A stretch of 64,000 nucleotides of DNA, taken from Flavobacterium succinicans LMG 10402 (GTDB lineage Bacteria > Bacteroidota > Bacteroidia > Flavobacteriales > Flavobacteriaceae). The translations under genes were made by a program, and so were the position numbers. The DNA is taken from the NCBI RefSeq assembly GCF_000611675.1, contig NZ_JATV01000004.1, positions 62,001 to 126,000 on the forward strand. Reading direction: 5' to 3'. Below are positions 8,525 to 17,425 of this stretch, one piece after another (position 1 is the first letter of the stretch; each line of letters begins with the position of its first letter). The notes beneath the pieces were generated by a model. That model had not been told where the DNA came from. It searched no databases and saw only the letters and a list, made by a program, of their open reading frames with translations.

Positions 8525-8704
8525 ATGGAAAAAGTAAAAGAATTTGTGCAATCCAACTTCATTGCACTGCTCGTAGGAGGTTTATTTTATGCGCTTTTTG
8601 TGTATTACAATTGGCAAGGCAATAGCATTTGCGATTGCGAAACCACGGAAAATTATCGCCCTGCACAAGGCAATCGCTCAGTAAATCATTTTTATCACAA
8701 ATAA
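8525..8704 (+). CDS. Small single-pass membrane protein of the polyamine cluster
   Basis: A 59-residue protein starting at the ATG at 8525, chosen over an upstream frame start inside the DUF4178 gene. One hydrophobic helix (SNFIALLVGGLFYALFVYY, residues 9-27) is followed by a polar tail with a CDC motif. I do not recognise a family. It lies 16 bases after DUF4178 and 14 bases before DUF350 in a packed same-strand run, which supports that it is a real gene. Confidence 0.7.
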   Translation: MEKVKEFVQSNFIALLVGGLFYALFVYYNWQGNSICDCETTENYRPAQGNRSVNHFYHK

Positions 8705-8718
8705 CTAAACAAAATACT

Positions 8719-8934
8719 ATGGAAATTTTAACTATGAGACCTATTTTAGCATCTATCATCTTTTCGCTTATAGGTATTGCAATTTTATTGATCACCTATT
8801 TTATCATCGAAAAATTAACTCCCGAAAATACTTGGTCTCAAATTTCAAAGAATAATAATGTGGCTTTGGCAATTGTTTTTGGAGCCTTTATCATTGGAAT
8901 TTCAATGATTATTAGTGCCGCAATTCATGGGTAA
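8719..8934 (+). CDS. DUF350 family membrane protein
   Basis: A 71-residue protein with two hydrophobic helices (about 8-30 and 47-69). The signature NNNVALAIVFGAFIIGISM in the second helix is typical of DUF350 (the E. coli YjfL family). It is a single-repeat form; many homologues carry two repeats. Function is unknown. DUF350 proteins are recorded beside PspA-like envelope-stress genes and spermidine or glutathionylspermidine synthase-like genes. The ATG at 8719 is preferred over an upstream in-frame start that lies inside the previous gene. The last 8 bases overlap the next gene. Confidence 0.85.
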   Translation: MEILTMRPILASIIFSLIGIAILLITYFIIEKLTPENTWSQISKNNNVALAIVFGAFIIGISMIISAAIHG

Positions 8935-10447
8935 AAAGATTTTAAAATTTGAATATTTATTACTTTTTGCCGTATTCACCATTGCTACTTGTGGACTCGT
9001 TTACGAGCTAGTTGCGGGTACTTTGGCCAGTTATTTATTGGGCGATTCGGTAAAACAATTCTCGTTTATCATTGGAGTTTATCTTTTTTCAATGGGAATT
9101 GGCTCCTACTTTTCAAAATTTTTGACCAAAAATCTGCTCAATACTTTTGTTGAAATTGAAATTTTGGTTGGATTAATTGGAGGATTGAGCTCCGTGATTT
9201 TGTTCCTGCTTTTTGAAAGTATTAATTCCTTTCAGTTTATACTTTACTTCCTTGTTTTTGTAACAGGTTGTTTGGTTGGATTAGAGATTCCACTCTTGAT
9301 GAATATTCTGAAAGACAAAGTCGAATTTAAAGATTTAGTCTCAAACGTTTTTACTTTTGATTACATTGGAGCTTTATTGGCTTCCATATTATTTCCCTTG
9401 GTTTTAGTACCAAAACTAGGCATTATGGGTACTTCCTTATTCTTCGGAATGATCAATGTATCTATTGCCATTGTCCTCTGTTACTTACTCAAAAATGAGT
9501 TGAAAAAAGTGCATTTAGTTCGAAGCAAAGCCATACTTTCCTTTGTAATTTTATTAGCTGTCTTTATATTCTCTGATAAAATTTTGTCCTACTCAGAAGG
9601 GAAACTCTATGGTGAAAATATTGTGTATACCAACACTACTCCTTATCAAAGAATTGTTTTAACGCACAACAAAAGTGACTATCGCCTGTACCTTAACAAT
9701 AACTTACAGTTTAGCTCGACCGATGAATACCGCTATCACGAAGCGCTGGTGCATCCCGCATTATCAATGGCAAAAAGCGTGTCGAATGTTTTGGTTTTAG
9801 GCGGTGGTGATGGACTTGCCGTTAGAGAAATCTTGAAATACAAAGAGGTGCAAAAAGTAACACTTGTCGATTTGGATGAAGGAATGACCAAAATGTTTAA
9901 AACCAATACCATCTTAAGCGGTTTTAATGCTAATTCGCTCAATAATCCAAAAGTGAAGGTGTTTAATAAAGACGCCTACATTTGGGCAAAAAATTGTCGA
10001 GAAAAATTTGATGTCGTGATTATTGATTTTCCAGATCCATCCAATTACAGTCTAGGGAAATTGTATTCGCTTAATTTTTATGCTACGATTCAAAACCTTT
10101 TAAACCAAGATGCTGTGGTCGTTATTCAAACTACTTCACCTTATTTTGCACCCAAATCCTTTTGGTGTATTAATAAAACGGTAATGCAAGTTTTTCCACA
10201 AATTGATGCGTATCACGCGTATGTTCCATCGTTTGGAGAATGGGGTTTTACCATCGCAATTAATGGTTTTGGAACTACATTTAATACTGTAAACCGAAAA
10301 GTGGATGCTTTGCGTTTTTATAATTATCAATTTGATAAATTCAATTATTTTTCTCAAGATATGATTTCAAAAGACATCGAAATCAATCGATTAGATAACC
10401 AAATTTTAGTACGCTATTTCGATGAAGAATGGGGAAAATTACAATAA
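8927..10447 (+). CDS. Membrane-fused polyamine aminopropyltransferase (spermidine synthase-like)
   Basis: A 506-residue protein starting at ATG 8927, overlapping the DUF350 stop; a GTG four codons upstream is possible. The N-terminal half (about 10-215) has roughly seven hydrophobic helices. The C-terminal half is a spermidine-synthase fold: DEYRYHEALVHPAL, the nucleotide-binding loop VLGGGDGLAVREILK, the acidic VDLDEGM and the catalytic-loop region IIDFPDPSNYSLGKLYS. It should transfer aminopropyl groups from decarboxylated AdoMet, made by the speD product, to an amine acceptor at the cytoplasmic face of the membrane. The acceptor is unknown. Its 3' end overlaps the next gene by 26 bases. 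Confidence 0.9.
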   Translation: MGKKILKFEYLLLFAVFTIATCGLVYELVAGTLASYLLGDSVKQFSFIIGVYLFSMGIGSYFSKFLTKNLLNTFVEIEILVGLIGGLSSVILFLLFESINSFQFILYFLVFVTGCLVGLEIPLLMNILKDKVEFKDLVSNVFTFDYIGALLASILFPLVLVPKLGIMGTSLFFGMINVSIAIVLCYLLKNELKKVHLVRSKAILSFVILLAVFIFSDKILSYSEGKLYGENIVYTNTTPYQRIVLTHNKSDYRLYLNNNLQFSSTDEYRYHEALVHPALSMAKSVSNVLVLGGGDGLAVREILKYKEVQKVTLVDLDEGMTKMFKTNTILSGFNANSLNNPKVKVFNKDAYIWAKNCREKFDVVIIDFPDPSNYSLGKLYSLNFYATIQNLLNQDAVVVIQTTSPYFAPKSFWCINKTVMQVFPQIDAYHAYVPSFGEWGFTIAINGFGTTFNTVNRKVDALRFYNYQFDKFNYFSQDMISKDIEINRLDNQILVRYFDEEWGKLQ

Positions 10448-12050
10448 TTCAAGAAGAAACTTTCTAAAAATAATAACCACTTCGCTACTTGCTATTCCTT
10501 TATTGGAGGCGTGTAAAGAAAAAGTGGTTACTCTTTTAATTCGATTATCCGGAACCAATCATATTTTGGGACATCGCCTTCGAGTAAAAAATTTCCCTAA
10601 ACCGACAAAAGAAATTACCGTTCCTTATTTAATTGTGGGTGGCGGAATTTCAGGATTGAGTGCGGCCAGACAACTGACCAAAAGAGGAATTACTGATTTT
10701 TTAATGGTCGAATTAGAAGATCATTTGGGTGGCAATTCATCCAATGGCGAGAACCAGTATTCTAAATATCCATTGGGAGCCCATTATTTGCCTTTACCGA
10801 ATTTAGAGGATAAAGCCTTATTGGAATTTTTAGAAGAAGAAAAAATAATAATAGGTTATGACTCCAAAGGGTTCCCAAAATTCGATGAAACTCAGCTGAC
10901 TTTGGCTCCCGAAGAACGTTTGTTTTATAGAAATAATTGGCAAGAAGGAGTCGTTCCAAAGGAAGGAAATACTACCTCTGAAGATCAAGAATTCGTTCGC
11001 TTTTTCAAAGTAATGGATGGCTTTAGACGCCAAAAAGATGAAGAGGGAAAGTACTGGTTCTCGATTCCACTTTCTGAATGCTCCCAAAATAAAGAAGTGA
11101 AAGCACTGGATGCTATGACTATGCAACAATGGTTTGAGAGTCAAAATTTTACAGCAAAACCTCTTTTTAATTATATTGATTATTGTTGCAAAGATGATTT
11201 TGGTTTAGGAATCGCCTACGTTTCTGCTTATGCAGGTATTCATTATTTTGCCGCAAGAAAACAAAATGCTTCCGAAGACCATCAAGATTCAGTGCTTACT
11301 TGGCCTGAAGGAAACTCAAGATTAGCCAATCACTTGAAAAAATATGTAAAAGGGAAATCATTAAAAAACCACTTGGTTTTCGAAATTGAAAATGATACCC
11401 AAAAAGCAGTTGCCAAAGTTTTTGATAATGAAACTAAAACAACCATTGCAATAACTGCAAATAAGATGATACTAGCAACGCCTCAATTTGTAAATCAATA
11501 CCTATTGGAAAACCGAAAAGATTTGGCTTCACATTTTCATTACACACCATGGCTATTGGCTACCTTAGTTGTGTCTGATCTAAATGATAACGGCAGCTTT
11601 CCTTTGTGTTGGGATAATGTAATTTATGGTTCAAAAGGTTTGGGGTATGTCTACGACCAACATCAATCCCTTCAACAACTACAGGATAAAAAAGTAATCA
11701 CTTATTATTACAGTTTCTCTAGTGCCGATTTGAAAAAAACACGCAGAGAAGTGTATAAAAAGACCAAAGAATATTGGAAACAAATGGTTTTTGATGATTT
11801 AAAAATAGCCCATCCCAATATTGAATCTCTAACTGAAAGTATCGAAGTTCATTTATTAGGTCACGGAATGATTAGTCCTGTTCCTAATTTTATTTTTAGT
11901 GATACCAAAAAAGAAGCTGCAAAACCTATCGACAATACGTTGTTTTTTGCTCATAGTGATTTATCGGGTATCTCAATTTTTGAAGAAGCCTTTCATCAAG
12001 GAATTAACACTGTAAATACAATGCTCGATGCAACAACCTTGGATTCATAA
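10422..12050 (+). CDS. Tat-exported FAD-dependent amine-oxidase-like protein
   Basis: A 542-residue protein with a twin-arginine signal (NNSRRNFLK, residues 8-16) followed by a hydrophobic stretch ending LLEAC, a possible lipobox. A dinucleotide-binding loop GGGISGLSAARQL lies near residue 72, followed by the ELEDHLGGNSS motif of the flavin amine-oxidase/NAD(P)-binding family. Export through Tat implies folding with cofactor before crossing to the periplasm. With a polyamine-forming enzyme next door, a role in oxidising an amine at the outer face of the membrane is plausible but unproven. It overlaps the upstream and downstream genes by 26 and 23 bases, so translation is probably coupled. Confidence 0.87.
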   Translation: MKNGENYNNSRRNFLKIITTSLLAIPLLEACKEKVVTLLIRLSGTNHILGHRLRVKNFPKPTKEITVPYLIVGGGISGLSAARQLTKRGITDFLMVELEDHLGGNSSNGENQYSKYPLGAHYLPLPNLEDKALLEFLEEEKIIIGYDSKGFPKFDETQLTLAPEERLFYRNNWQEGVVPKEGNTTSEDQEFVRFFKVMDGFRRQKDEEGKYWFSIPLSECSQNKEVKALDAMTMQQWFESQNFTAKPLFNYIDYCCKDDFGLGIAYVSAYAGIHYFAARKQNASEDHQDSVLTWPEGNSRLANHLKKYVKGKSLKNHLVFEIENDTQKAVAKVFDNETKTTIAITANKMILATPQFVNQYLLENRKDLASHFHYTPWLLATLVVSDLNDNGSFPLCWDNVIYGSKGLGYVYDQHQSLQQLQDKKVITYYYSFSSADLKKTRREVYKKTKEYWKQMVFDDLKIAHPNIESLTESIEVHLLGHGMISPVPNFIFSDTKKEAAKPIDNTLFFAHSDLSGISIFEEAFHQGINTVNTMLDATTLDS

Positions 12051-13056
12051 AGCCAAAACAGATAGTATATTTATCTTATCGCCTTCCTTTTTGGTGGTTG
12101 CTATTGTATTTCTATTTCAAAAACAGCTGCAACAAATAGAAACTAAGTATTCGTTTTATACTTGGCTCTTTCTGATTGTTTTTATAGATGTTGCACACGT
12201 TTATGCTACTTTATTTAAAACCTACTTTGTTGCAAGCGAATTTCAGAAAAGAAAAAAATTATTAGTCGGTTTGCCTATTGTATGCTTTCTAATTGGAATC
12301 GTTTTATTTTCTTTTGGAAGTAAAGTCTTTTGGTCTACAATGGCATATATAGCTGTTTTTCATTTCATCAGACAACAATATGGCTTTATGCGTTTATATG
12401 CACGAAATGAATCAAAAAAATGGGCTTGGATTGACAACTTAATAATTTATACCGCCACAATTTACCCTATGTTGTATTGGTTTTTATCATCGCCAAGGGA
12501 ATTTAATTGGTTTGTAGAAAACGAATTCTTGCATTTTGAAAGTCCTTTCTTAATTATGGTTTTGAGCTGGATTTACGGTTGTATGCTTCTTTTTTATGTA
12601 GTCCGAACAAGTTACTTTGGCGTTAAGAATAATTATATCAATATTCCAAAAAATGCAATACTGCTAGGAACCATTTTGTCTTGGTTTTTTGGAATCGTTT
12701 ATTTTAATAACGATTTGATTTTTACTTTGCTTAATGTCGTTTCTCACGGCATCCCGTATATAGCGCTTATTTATCTCAATGAAATCGATAAAAAAACATC
12801 CAAAGAATTGCATTCGTTATACTATTTCAAATATTTTAAAGGACTTTTACTTTTCATCGTCGTTTTGCTTTTGATTGCTTTTTCTGAAGAATATCTTTGG
12901 GAAATTTTAGTTTGGAAGGAACAGTTGTCAGGTACGACAGAAGATTTTTCAAATTGGTATTTCTTAATTGTACCCTTACTAACCGTACCACAATTTACTC
13001 ATTATCTCTTGGATGGATTTATTTGGAAGAAAAACAACATCTCAAAAAGCGAATAA
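12028..13056 (+). CDS. Polytopic membrane protein with conserved-looking histidines, last gene of the polyamine cluster
   Basis: A 342-residue protein with about eight hydrophobic helices. I do not recognise its family. Histidines sit within or beside helices in aromatic settings: DVAHVYATLFKTYF, AVFHFIRQQYGFMR, VVSHGIPYIALIYL and PQFTHYLLDGFIWK. That pattern resembles membrane enzymes or electron carriers that bind metal or haem, but this is inference. It overlaps the FAD protein gene by 23 bases and could serve as its membrane partner, for example receiving electrons. Confidence 0.75.
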   Translation: MQQPWIHKAKTDSIFILSPSFLVVAIVFLFQKQLQQIETKYSFYTWLFLIVFIDVAHVYATLFKTYFVASEFQKRKKLLVGLPIVCFLIGIVLFSFGSKVFWSTMAYIAVFHFIRQQYGFMRLYARNESKKWAWIDNLIIYTATIYPMLYWFLSSPREFNWFVENEFLHFESPFLIMVLSWIYGCMLLFYVVRTSYFGVKNNYINIPKNAILLGTILSWFFGIVYFNNDLIFTLLNVVSHGIPYIALIYLNEIDKKTSKELHSLYYFKYFKGLLLFIVVLLLIAFSEEYLWEILVWKEQLSGTTEDFSNWYFLIVPLLTVPQFTHYLLDGFIWKKNNISKSE

Positions 13057-13222
13057 TTTTTTTGCATAGACCTAATTCTTCATTGAATGTATTCTTCATA
13101 TAGAAAAATCGCTGTATTTTAAGAGCTTATTTATCTTATTCTAAATCGATTAACTATATATTTTACATTTTGCTTCAAAGGAAATTTTAAATATCCCAAC
13201 CCCTAATTTTAAAAGGTAAAAA

Positions 13223-13253
13223 AGAGTACTATCTTGAAGGGAAATAGTACTCT
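13223..13253 (-). terminator. Terminator of the glucosidase gene, overlapping its stop codon
   Basis: A perfect 10-bp stem AGAGTACTAT / ATAGTACTCT with an 11-base loop; on the minus strand it is followed by a run of six T residues. It starts inside the glucosidase stop codon. It lies on the island side of the repeat, so it came with the insertion and replaces the older terminator at 6606-6640. Confidence 0.8.
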
Positions 13254-15912
13254 ACATTTTAATTTGTTCCGAATCGTTGTTCAATCGATGAATAATCTCT
13301 GCAATGAGTCCCGTCCAGCCGGTTTGATGGTTGGCACCTAATCCTTTTCCAGTGTCGCCATCAAAATATTCGAAGAACAAATAATTTTGATTAAAATTAG
13401 GGTCTGTTTGGAACTTTTCATACGGGCCATACATTGGAACGTGTAGCGATTTGTTGGGTAAAAACAAAGAAAGTAGTCGGCGGGCAACTCCTTCTGAAGC
13501 TTGTTTCATATTCATCATTACACCAGAATTGGTAGGAAATTCCACTTTATAATCATTTCCATAATAATTACAGAATTTTTCCAAAGAATCCAAAATCAAG
13601 AAATTCATGGGGAACCAAATTGGGCCTCGCCAGTTAGAATTTCCTCCAAACATAGCACCGGTGGCTTCTGCTGGGGTATAGGCTACTTCAACAGTTCCGC
13701 CTTCATAAGTAAATTGATAGGGGTGATCTTTATGATATTTAGATAAAGAGCGTACACCATAATCGGATAAGAATTCCGACTCGTCAAACATGCGTTTCAT
13801 AATCATTTTCATTCGATGCCCTCGCAGAATCGATAATAATTTGCTTTCTCCTTTTCCGGGATTGTACCAACGGGAGACCAAACTCGCTAAATCTTGACGG
13901 TTAGAAATGATCCATTCTACGCGTCGTTTGAAATCTGGTAATTGATTTAATAATTCAGGTGTCAGCACTTCAACGGCAAAAAGAGGAATCAATCCCACCA
14001 TCGAGCGAACTTTCATTAGTTCGGCTTCGCCATTTTCTTTATGCAACATGTCATAATAAAACTGATCGTCTTCATCCCACAAATTTACTTTGTCACCTCC
14101 CATGGCTTGCATGGCGCCGGCAATGTGCAAAAAGTGTTCAAAAAATTTAGAGGCCATATCTTGATACACTGGATTTTCTATGGCAATTTCGCAAGCAATA
14201 CGCAACATGTTTAAGCTGTACATCGCCATCCAACCTGTTCCATCGGCTTGTTCTAAATGTCCTCCAGTGGGTAATGCCGCAGAGCGATCAAATACACCAA
14301 TATTATCCATACCTAGGAACCCTCCACCAAAAATATTGTTCCCTCCTTCGTCTTTTAAATTAACCCACCAAGTAAAATTGAGTAGTAGTTTATGGAAAAT
14401 GCGTTCCAAGAACACACGATCTCCTTTGCCACCATTCATTTCCTTATCGATTTCATAGACTTTCCAAGTGGCCCAGGCATGCACTGGAGGATTCACATCC
14501 GAAAAAGACCATTCATAGGCTGGAATTTGTCCGTTGGGGTGCATGTAGTAATCCCTTAGAATAACCGATAGCTGACGTTTGGCAAAATCAGGATCCAATC
14601 GGGCTAGTGGGAGTGTATGAAAAGCCAAATCCCATGCCGCAAACCAAGGATATTCCCATTTGTCAGGCATCGACAGAATATTAGCCGTGTACATATGCTT
14701 CCAAGAACTGTTTCTGCCTTTGCTTCGGTTGGCATCGGGTTTAGGCATCGAGGGATCGCCTTTGATCCATTGGTACACATTAAAGTAATACCATTGTTTG
14801 GTCCATAACATACCTGCATAGGCTTGGCGTTGAAGGCGTTTTAGTTCTTTTTCCTTGATGTTTTTTTGTAGATTTTCATAGAATGAATCGGCTTCTAGTA
14901 GGCGTTGTTCAAAAATCGTATCAAAGTCTTCGAATGGATCATTTTGCATCGGTGGAGTCAATCGTAATCTGACTACTTTTTTGCCTTTTGCGGGAATAAT
15001 TTGCTCAAAAACTACTGAGGCTTTAGTACCTGTTTGATTAGGGTTTACAGCATCTTTTTTCTTGTTGATGACATAATTATTAATGCCATCTTTGGTATAT
15101 TTTGTTGGATTTTCGGAATGATATAATCGTTTAAAATTGGTTTCGTTATCACAAAAAAGGAACGCATCAGCTTCTTCCGCATACAAATTAAAGTGCCCCA
15201 CCAATCTGTGATTCACTTCAATCATTGATTTCCCTTTACCTACTAAGGAAGGTTTGTGTTTGTAATTGTCGTAACCCCAGCACCAAGTGTTTCGAAACCA
15301 AATGGTAGGCAAAACAGTAATTGGAGCAGGTGAATCAGCACGATTTTCGATCGTTAATTGAATTAATATATCTTGTTGACTCCCTTTAGCATATTCAATG
15401 GTGATGTCAAAATAGTTGTCGTTATCGAAAATACCAGTATCCAAAAGTTCGTATTCTGGTTGGTTCCGATTACGCTTTTTAGATTCCTTAACTAGCTTCT
15501 CGTATGGAAATGCTGCTTGTGGGTATTTGTACAGCATTTTCTGATAGGAGTGGGTAGGAGTGGCATCTTGATAATAATAAATTTCTTTGACGTCTTCTCC
15601 ATGATTGGATTCGCTTCCCGTAAGACCAAAAAAACGTTCTTTTAAAATTTTATCATTATGGTTCCAAAAAGCCAAGGCAAAACAAACGTGTTGTTTGTTA
15701 TCTGAAATACCACCAATGCCTTCTTCTCCCCATCGATACGCTTTGGAACGCGCCATGTCGTGCGTTACACTGTTCCATGCATCGCCGTTGGCTGAATAGT
15801 CCTCGCGTACGGTACCCCATTGTCTTTCGGTTAAATAGGGGCCCCATTTTTTCCAGCCTTTATTGTCTTTTCTTTCGAGTAATCGGTTTTTTTCTGCATC
15901 TATTTCTACCAT
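13252..15912 (-). CDS. Large glycoside hydrolase (MGH1-type / GH63-like glucosidase)
   Basis: An 886-residue cytoplasmic protein without signal peptide. Motifs such as WEYPWFAAWDLAFHTLPLA, ALPTGGHLEQADGTGWMAMY and NSNWRGPIWFPMNFLI match the (alpha/alpha)6 barrel of GH63/mannosylglycerate-hydrolase-type enzymes, in which acidic residues cleave alpha-linked glucose or mannose units. The exact substrate cannot be told. The last eight residues and the terminator lie beyond the 50-bp repeat and differ from the orphan end at 6640-6704; the C-terminus was therefore replaced when the polyamine block integrated. The gene is divergent from trpS. Confidence 0.85.
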   Translation of the reverse strand: MVEIDAEKNRLLERKDNKGWKKWGPYLTERQWGTVREDYSANGDAWNSVTHDMARSKAYRWGEEGIGGISDNKQHVCFALAFWNHNDKILKERFFGLTGSESNHGEDVKEIYYYQDATPTHSYQKMLYKYPQAAFPYEKLVKESKKRNRNQPEYELLDTGIFDNDNYFDITIEYAKGSQQDILIQLTIENRADSPAPITVLPTIWFRNTWCWGYDNYKHKPSLVGKGKSMIEVNHRLVGHFNLYAEEADAFLFCDNETNFKRLYHSENPTKYTKDGINNYVINKKKDAVNPNQTGTKASVVFEQIIPAKGKKVVRLRLTPPMQNDPFEDFDTIFEQRLLEADSFYENLQKNIKEKELKRLQRQAYAGMLWTKQWYYFNVYQWIKGDPSMPKPDANRSKGRNSSWKHMYTANILSMPDKWEYPWFAAWDLAFHTLPLARLDPDFAKRQLSVILRDYYMHPNGQIPAYEWSFSDVNPPVHAWATWKVYEIDKEMNGGKGDRVFLERIFHKLLLNFTWWVNLKDEGGNNIFGGGFLGMDNIGVFDRSAALPTGGHLEQADGTGWMAMYSLNMLRIACEIAIENPVYQDMASKFFEHFLHIAGAMQAMGGDKVNLWDEDDQFYYDMLHKENGEAELMKVRSMVGLIPLFAVEVLTPELLNQLPDFKRRVEWIISNRQDLASLVSRWYNPGKGESKLLSILRGHRMKMIMKRMFDESEFLSDYGVRSLSKYHKDHPYQFTYEGGTVEVAYTPAEATGAMFGGNSNWRGPIWFPMNFLILDSLEKFCNYYGNDYKVEFPTNSGVMMNMKQASEGVARRLLSLFLPNKSLHVPMYGPYEKFQTDPNFNQNYLFFEYFDGDTGKGLGANHQTGWTGLIAEIIHRLNNDSEQIKM
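13279..13328 (+). repeat. Right copy of the 50-bp direct repeat (inside the glucosidase 3' end)
   Basis: Identical to 6655-6704 over 50 bases in the same orientation. It encodes glucosidase residues QTGWTGLIAEIIHRLN on the minus strand. This copy is joined to the intact gene body, as expected of attR after integration into a gene 3' end. Confidence 0.9.
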
Positions 15913-16169
15913 GACTCCGTTTTTGTTATTGCAATTTATCGAAATAGACTCAAAAAAGCGCCATTTTATCCGTAAAAAACAAGAATCAATTTTTTTAAAT
16001 TTTACTTTTTTTGGCTTATAAAATAGCAGATAGTTAAATTAGTCTCATTTTTGAATTTTAGGATCGCTATCTATTTGATACCTTTCGGATCAAAAGCAAT
16101 AAACTTTTACTAAAATATGATGATAAAGCCCGCAAACTTTGCGAACTTTGTCCTTCAGAAAAATTAACA

Positions 16170-17150
16170 ATGGCAAAGATTTTAACAGGAGTACAAAGTA
16201 CAGGAACGCCACATTTAGGCAATTTATTAGGCGCAATTATTCCCGCAATTGCATTATCGAATGATCCAAAAAATGAATCATTCCTTTTTATCGCCGATTT
16301 GCATTCGATTACACAAATCAAAAATGGCGAAACCTTAAGAAATAACACCTACAGCACAGCCGCCGCTTGGCTAGCTTGTGGATTAGACGTAAATAAAGTT
16401 ACCTTTTACAGACAATCTGATGTACCTCAAACAGCAGAATTGTCTTGGTACTTGAGCTGTTTTTTCCCTTTTCAACGTTTGACTTTGGCGCATTCTTTTA
16501 AAGACAAATCCGATCGTTTAGACGATGTAAATGCTGGGTTGTTTTCGTATCCAATGTTGATGGCTGCGGATATTTTATTGTATGACGCCGAATTTGTGCC
16601 TGTAGGAAAAGACCAGTTGCAACACCTCGAAATCACTCGTGATGTCGCTTCTCGTTTCAATCACCAAATGGGAGAAACTTTCGTGTTGCCCGAAGCCAAA
16701 ATCCAAGAAGACAGTATGTTGATTCCTGGTACTAATGGCGGAAAAATGAGTAAATCGGCCAATAACGTTATCAATATTTTCTTGGATGACAAAGCGTTGC
16801 GCAAGCAAATTATGAGCATCGAAACCGACAGTACTCCATTGGAAGATCCAAAAAATCCTGATACTTGTAACGCTTTTGCTATCTACAAATTATTGGCCAA
16901 TGAAGACCAAATTACCACGATGAGAGCCAATTATTTGGGAGGTAATTATGGCTACGGTCACGCCAAACAAGCCTTGTTCGAACTAATTGTAGAAAAATTC
17001 AAAACCGAAAGAGAACGTTACAAGTATTACATCAATAACTTGACCGAAGTAGACGCCTTATTGAAACATGGTGCCGAAAAAGCAGCAACCATCGCCAATG
17101 GCGTTTTGGATCGCGTACGCTTGAAATTAGGTTTCGAGTCGTTACAGTAA
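16170..17150 (+). CDS. trpS: Tryptophan--tRNA ligase
   Basis: A 326-residue class I aminoacyl-tRNA synthetase that charges tRNA-Trp. The HIGH-equivalent is TGTPHLGNLLG near residue 10, and the KMSKS loop is GGKMSKSANN near residue 192. Length is normal for the short bacterial form. No T-box or other leader element is visible in the 257 bases upstream, which it shares with the divergent glucosidase gene. A terminator follows. Confidence 0.95.
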   Translation: MAKILTGVQSTGTPHLGNLLGAIIPAIALSNDPKNESFLFIADLHSITQIKNGETLRNNTYSTAAAWLACGLDVNKVTFYRQSDVPQTAELSWYLSCFFPFQRLTLAHSFKDKSDRLDDVNAGLFSYPMLMAADILLYDAEFVPVGKDQLQHLEITRDVASRFNHQMGETFVLPEAKIQEDSMLIPGTNGGKMSKSANNVINIFLDDKALRKQIMSIETDSTPLEDPKNPDTCNAFAIYKLLANEDQITTMRANYLGGNYGYGHAKQALFELIVEKFKTERERYKYYINNLTEVDALLKHGAEKAATIANGVLDRVRLKLGFESLQ

Positions 17151-17172
17151 ACGTTACTACGAATAAATTATG

Positions 17173-17209
17173 AAAAGGAATATTCCGCGATTGGGGTATT
17201 CCTTTTTTG
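17173..17209 (+). terminator. Terminator of trpS
   Basis: Stem AAAAGGAATA / TATTCCTTTT with a 14-base loop, ending in a run of T residues, 22 bases after the trpS stop. Confidence 0.8.
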
Positions 17210-17360
17210 TTTCAAATACGTTGTGAAAGTAAGCCCAAACTTCGAAACTGATTTTGTTATTCAACTTCTTTTCCATATTAAAAAGCAAGTAGCCTTCAAT
17301 AACTCACTACAAAAAAACTAGTTGTTATACTTTTCAATTGACTAAATTAATTTAAATTCA

Positions 17361-17418
17361 GTCAACTAACTGACTGAATTTACATTAATTTGGTCAACAT
17401 ACTGACTGAATTTACATT
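17361..17418 (+). promoter_or_regulatory. Operator-like paired repeats ahead of the AAA/DUF4143 gene
   Basis: Two 26-base copies, at 17361-17386 and 17393-17418, differ at only two positions and are spaced 32 bases start to start. Each contains ACTGACTGAATTTACATT. A TTCAGTCA / TGACTGAA inverted repeat (17357-17378) overlaps the first. The second copy ends 7 bases before the -7 element at 17426, where RNA polymerase would contact the -33 region. This fits repressor sites, but no repressor gene is identified. Confidence 0.6.
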
Positions 17419-17425
17419 TTTTGAG

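Noticed and set aside
15913..16169. T-box or other tRNA-sensing leader for trpS
   Set aside because: No T-box sequence, specifier or terminator stem visible between the glucosidase and trpS genes.
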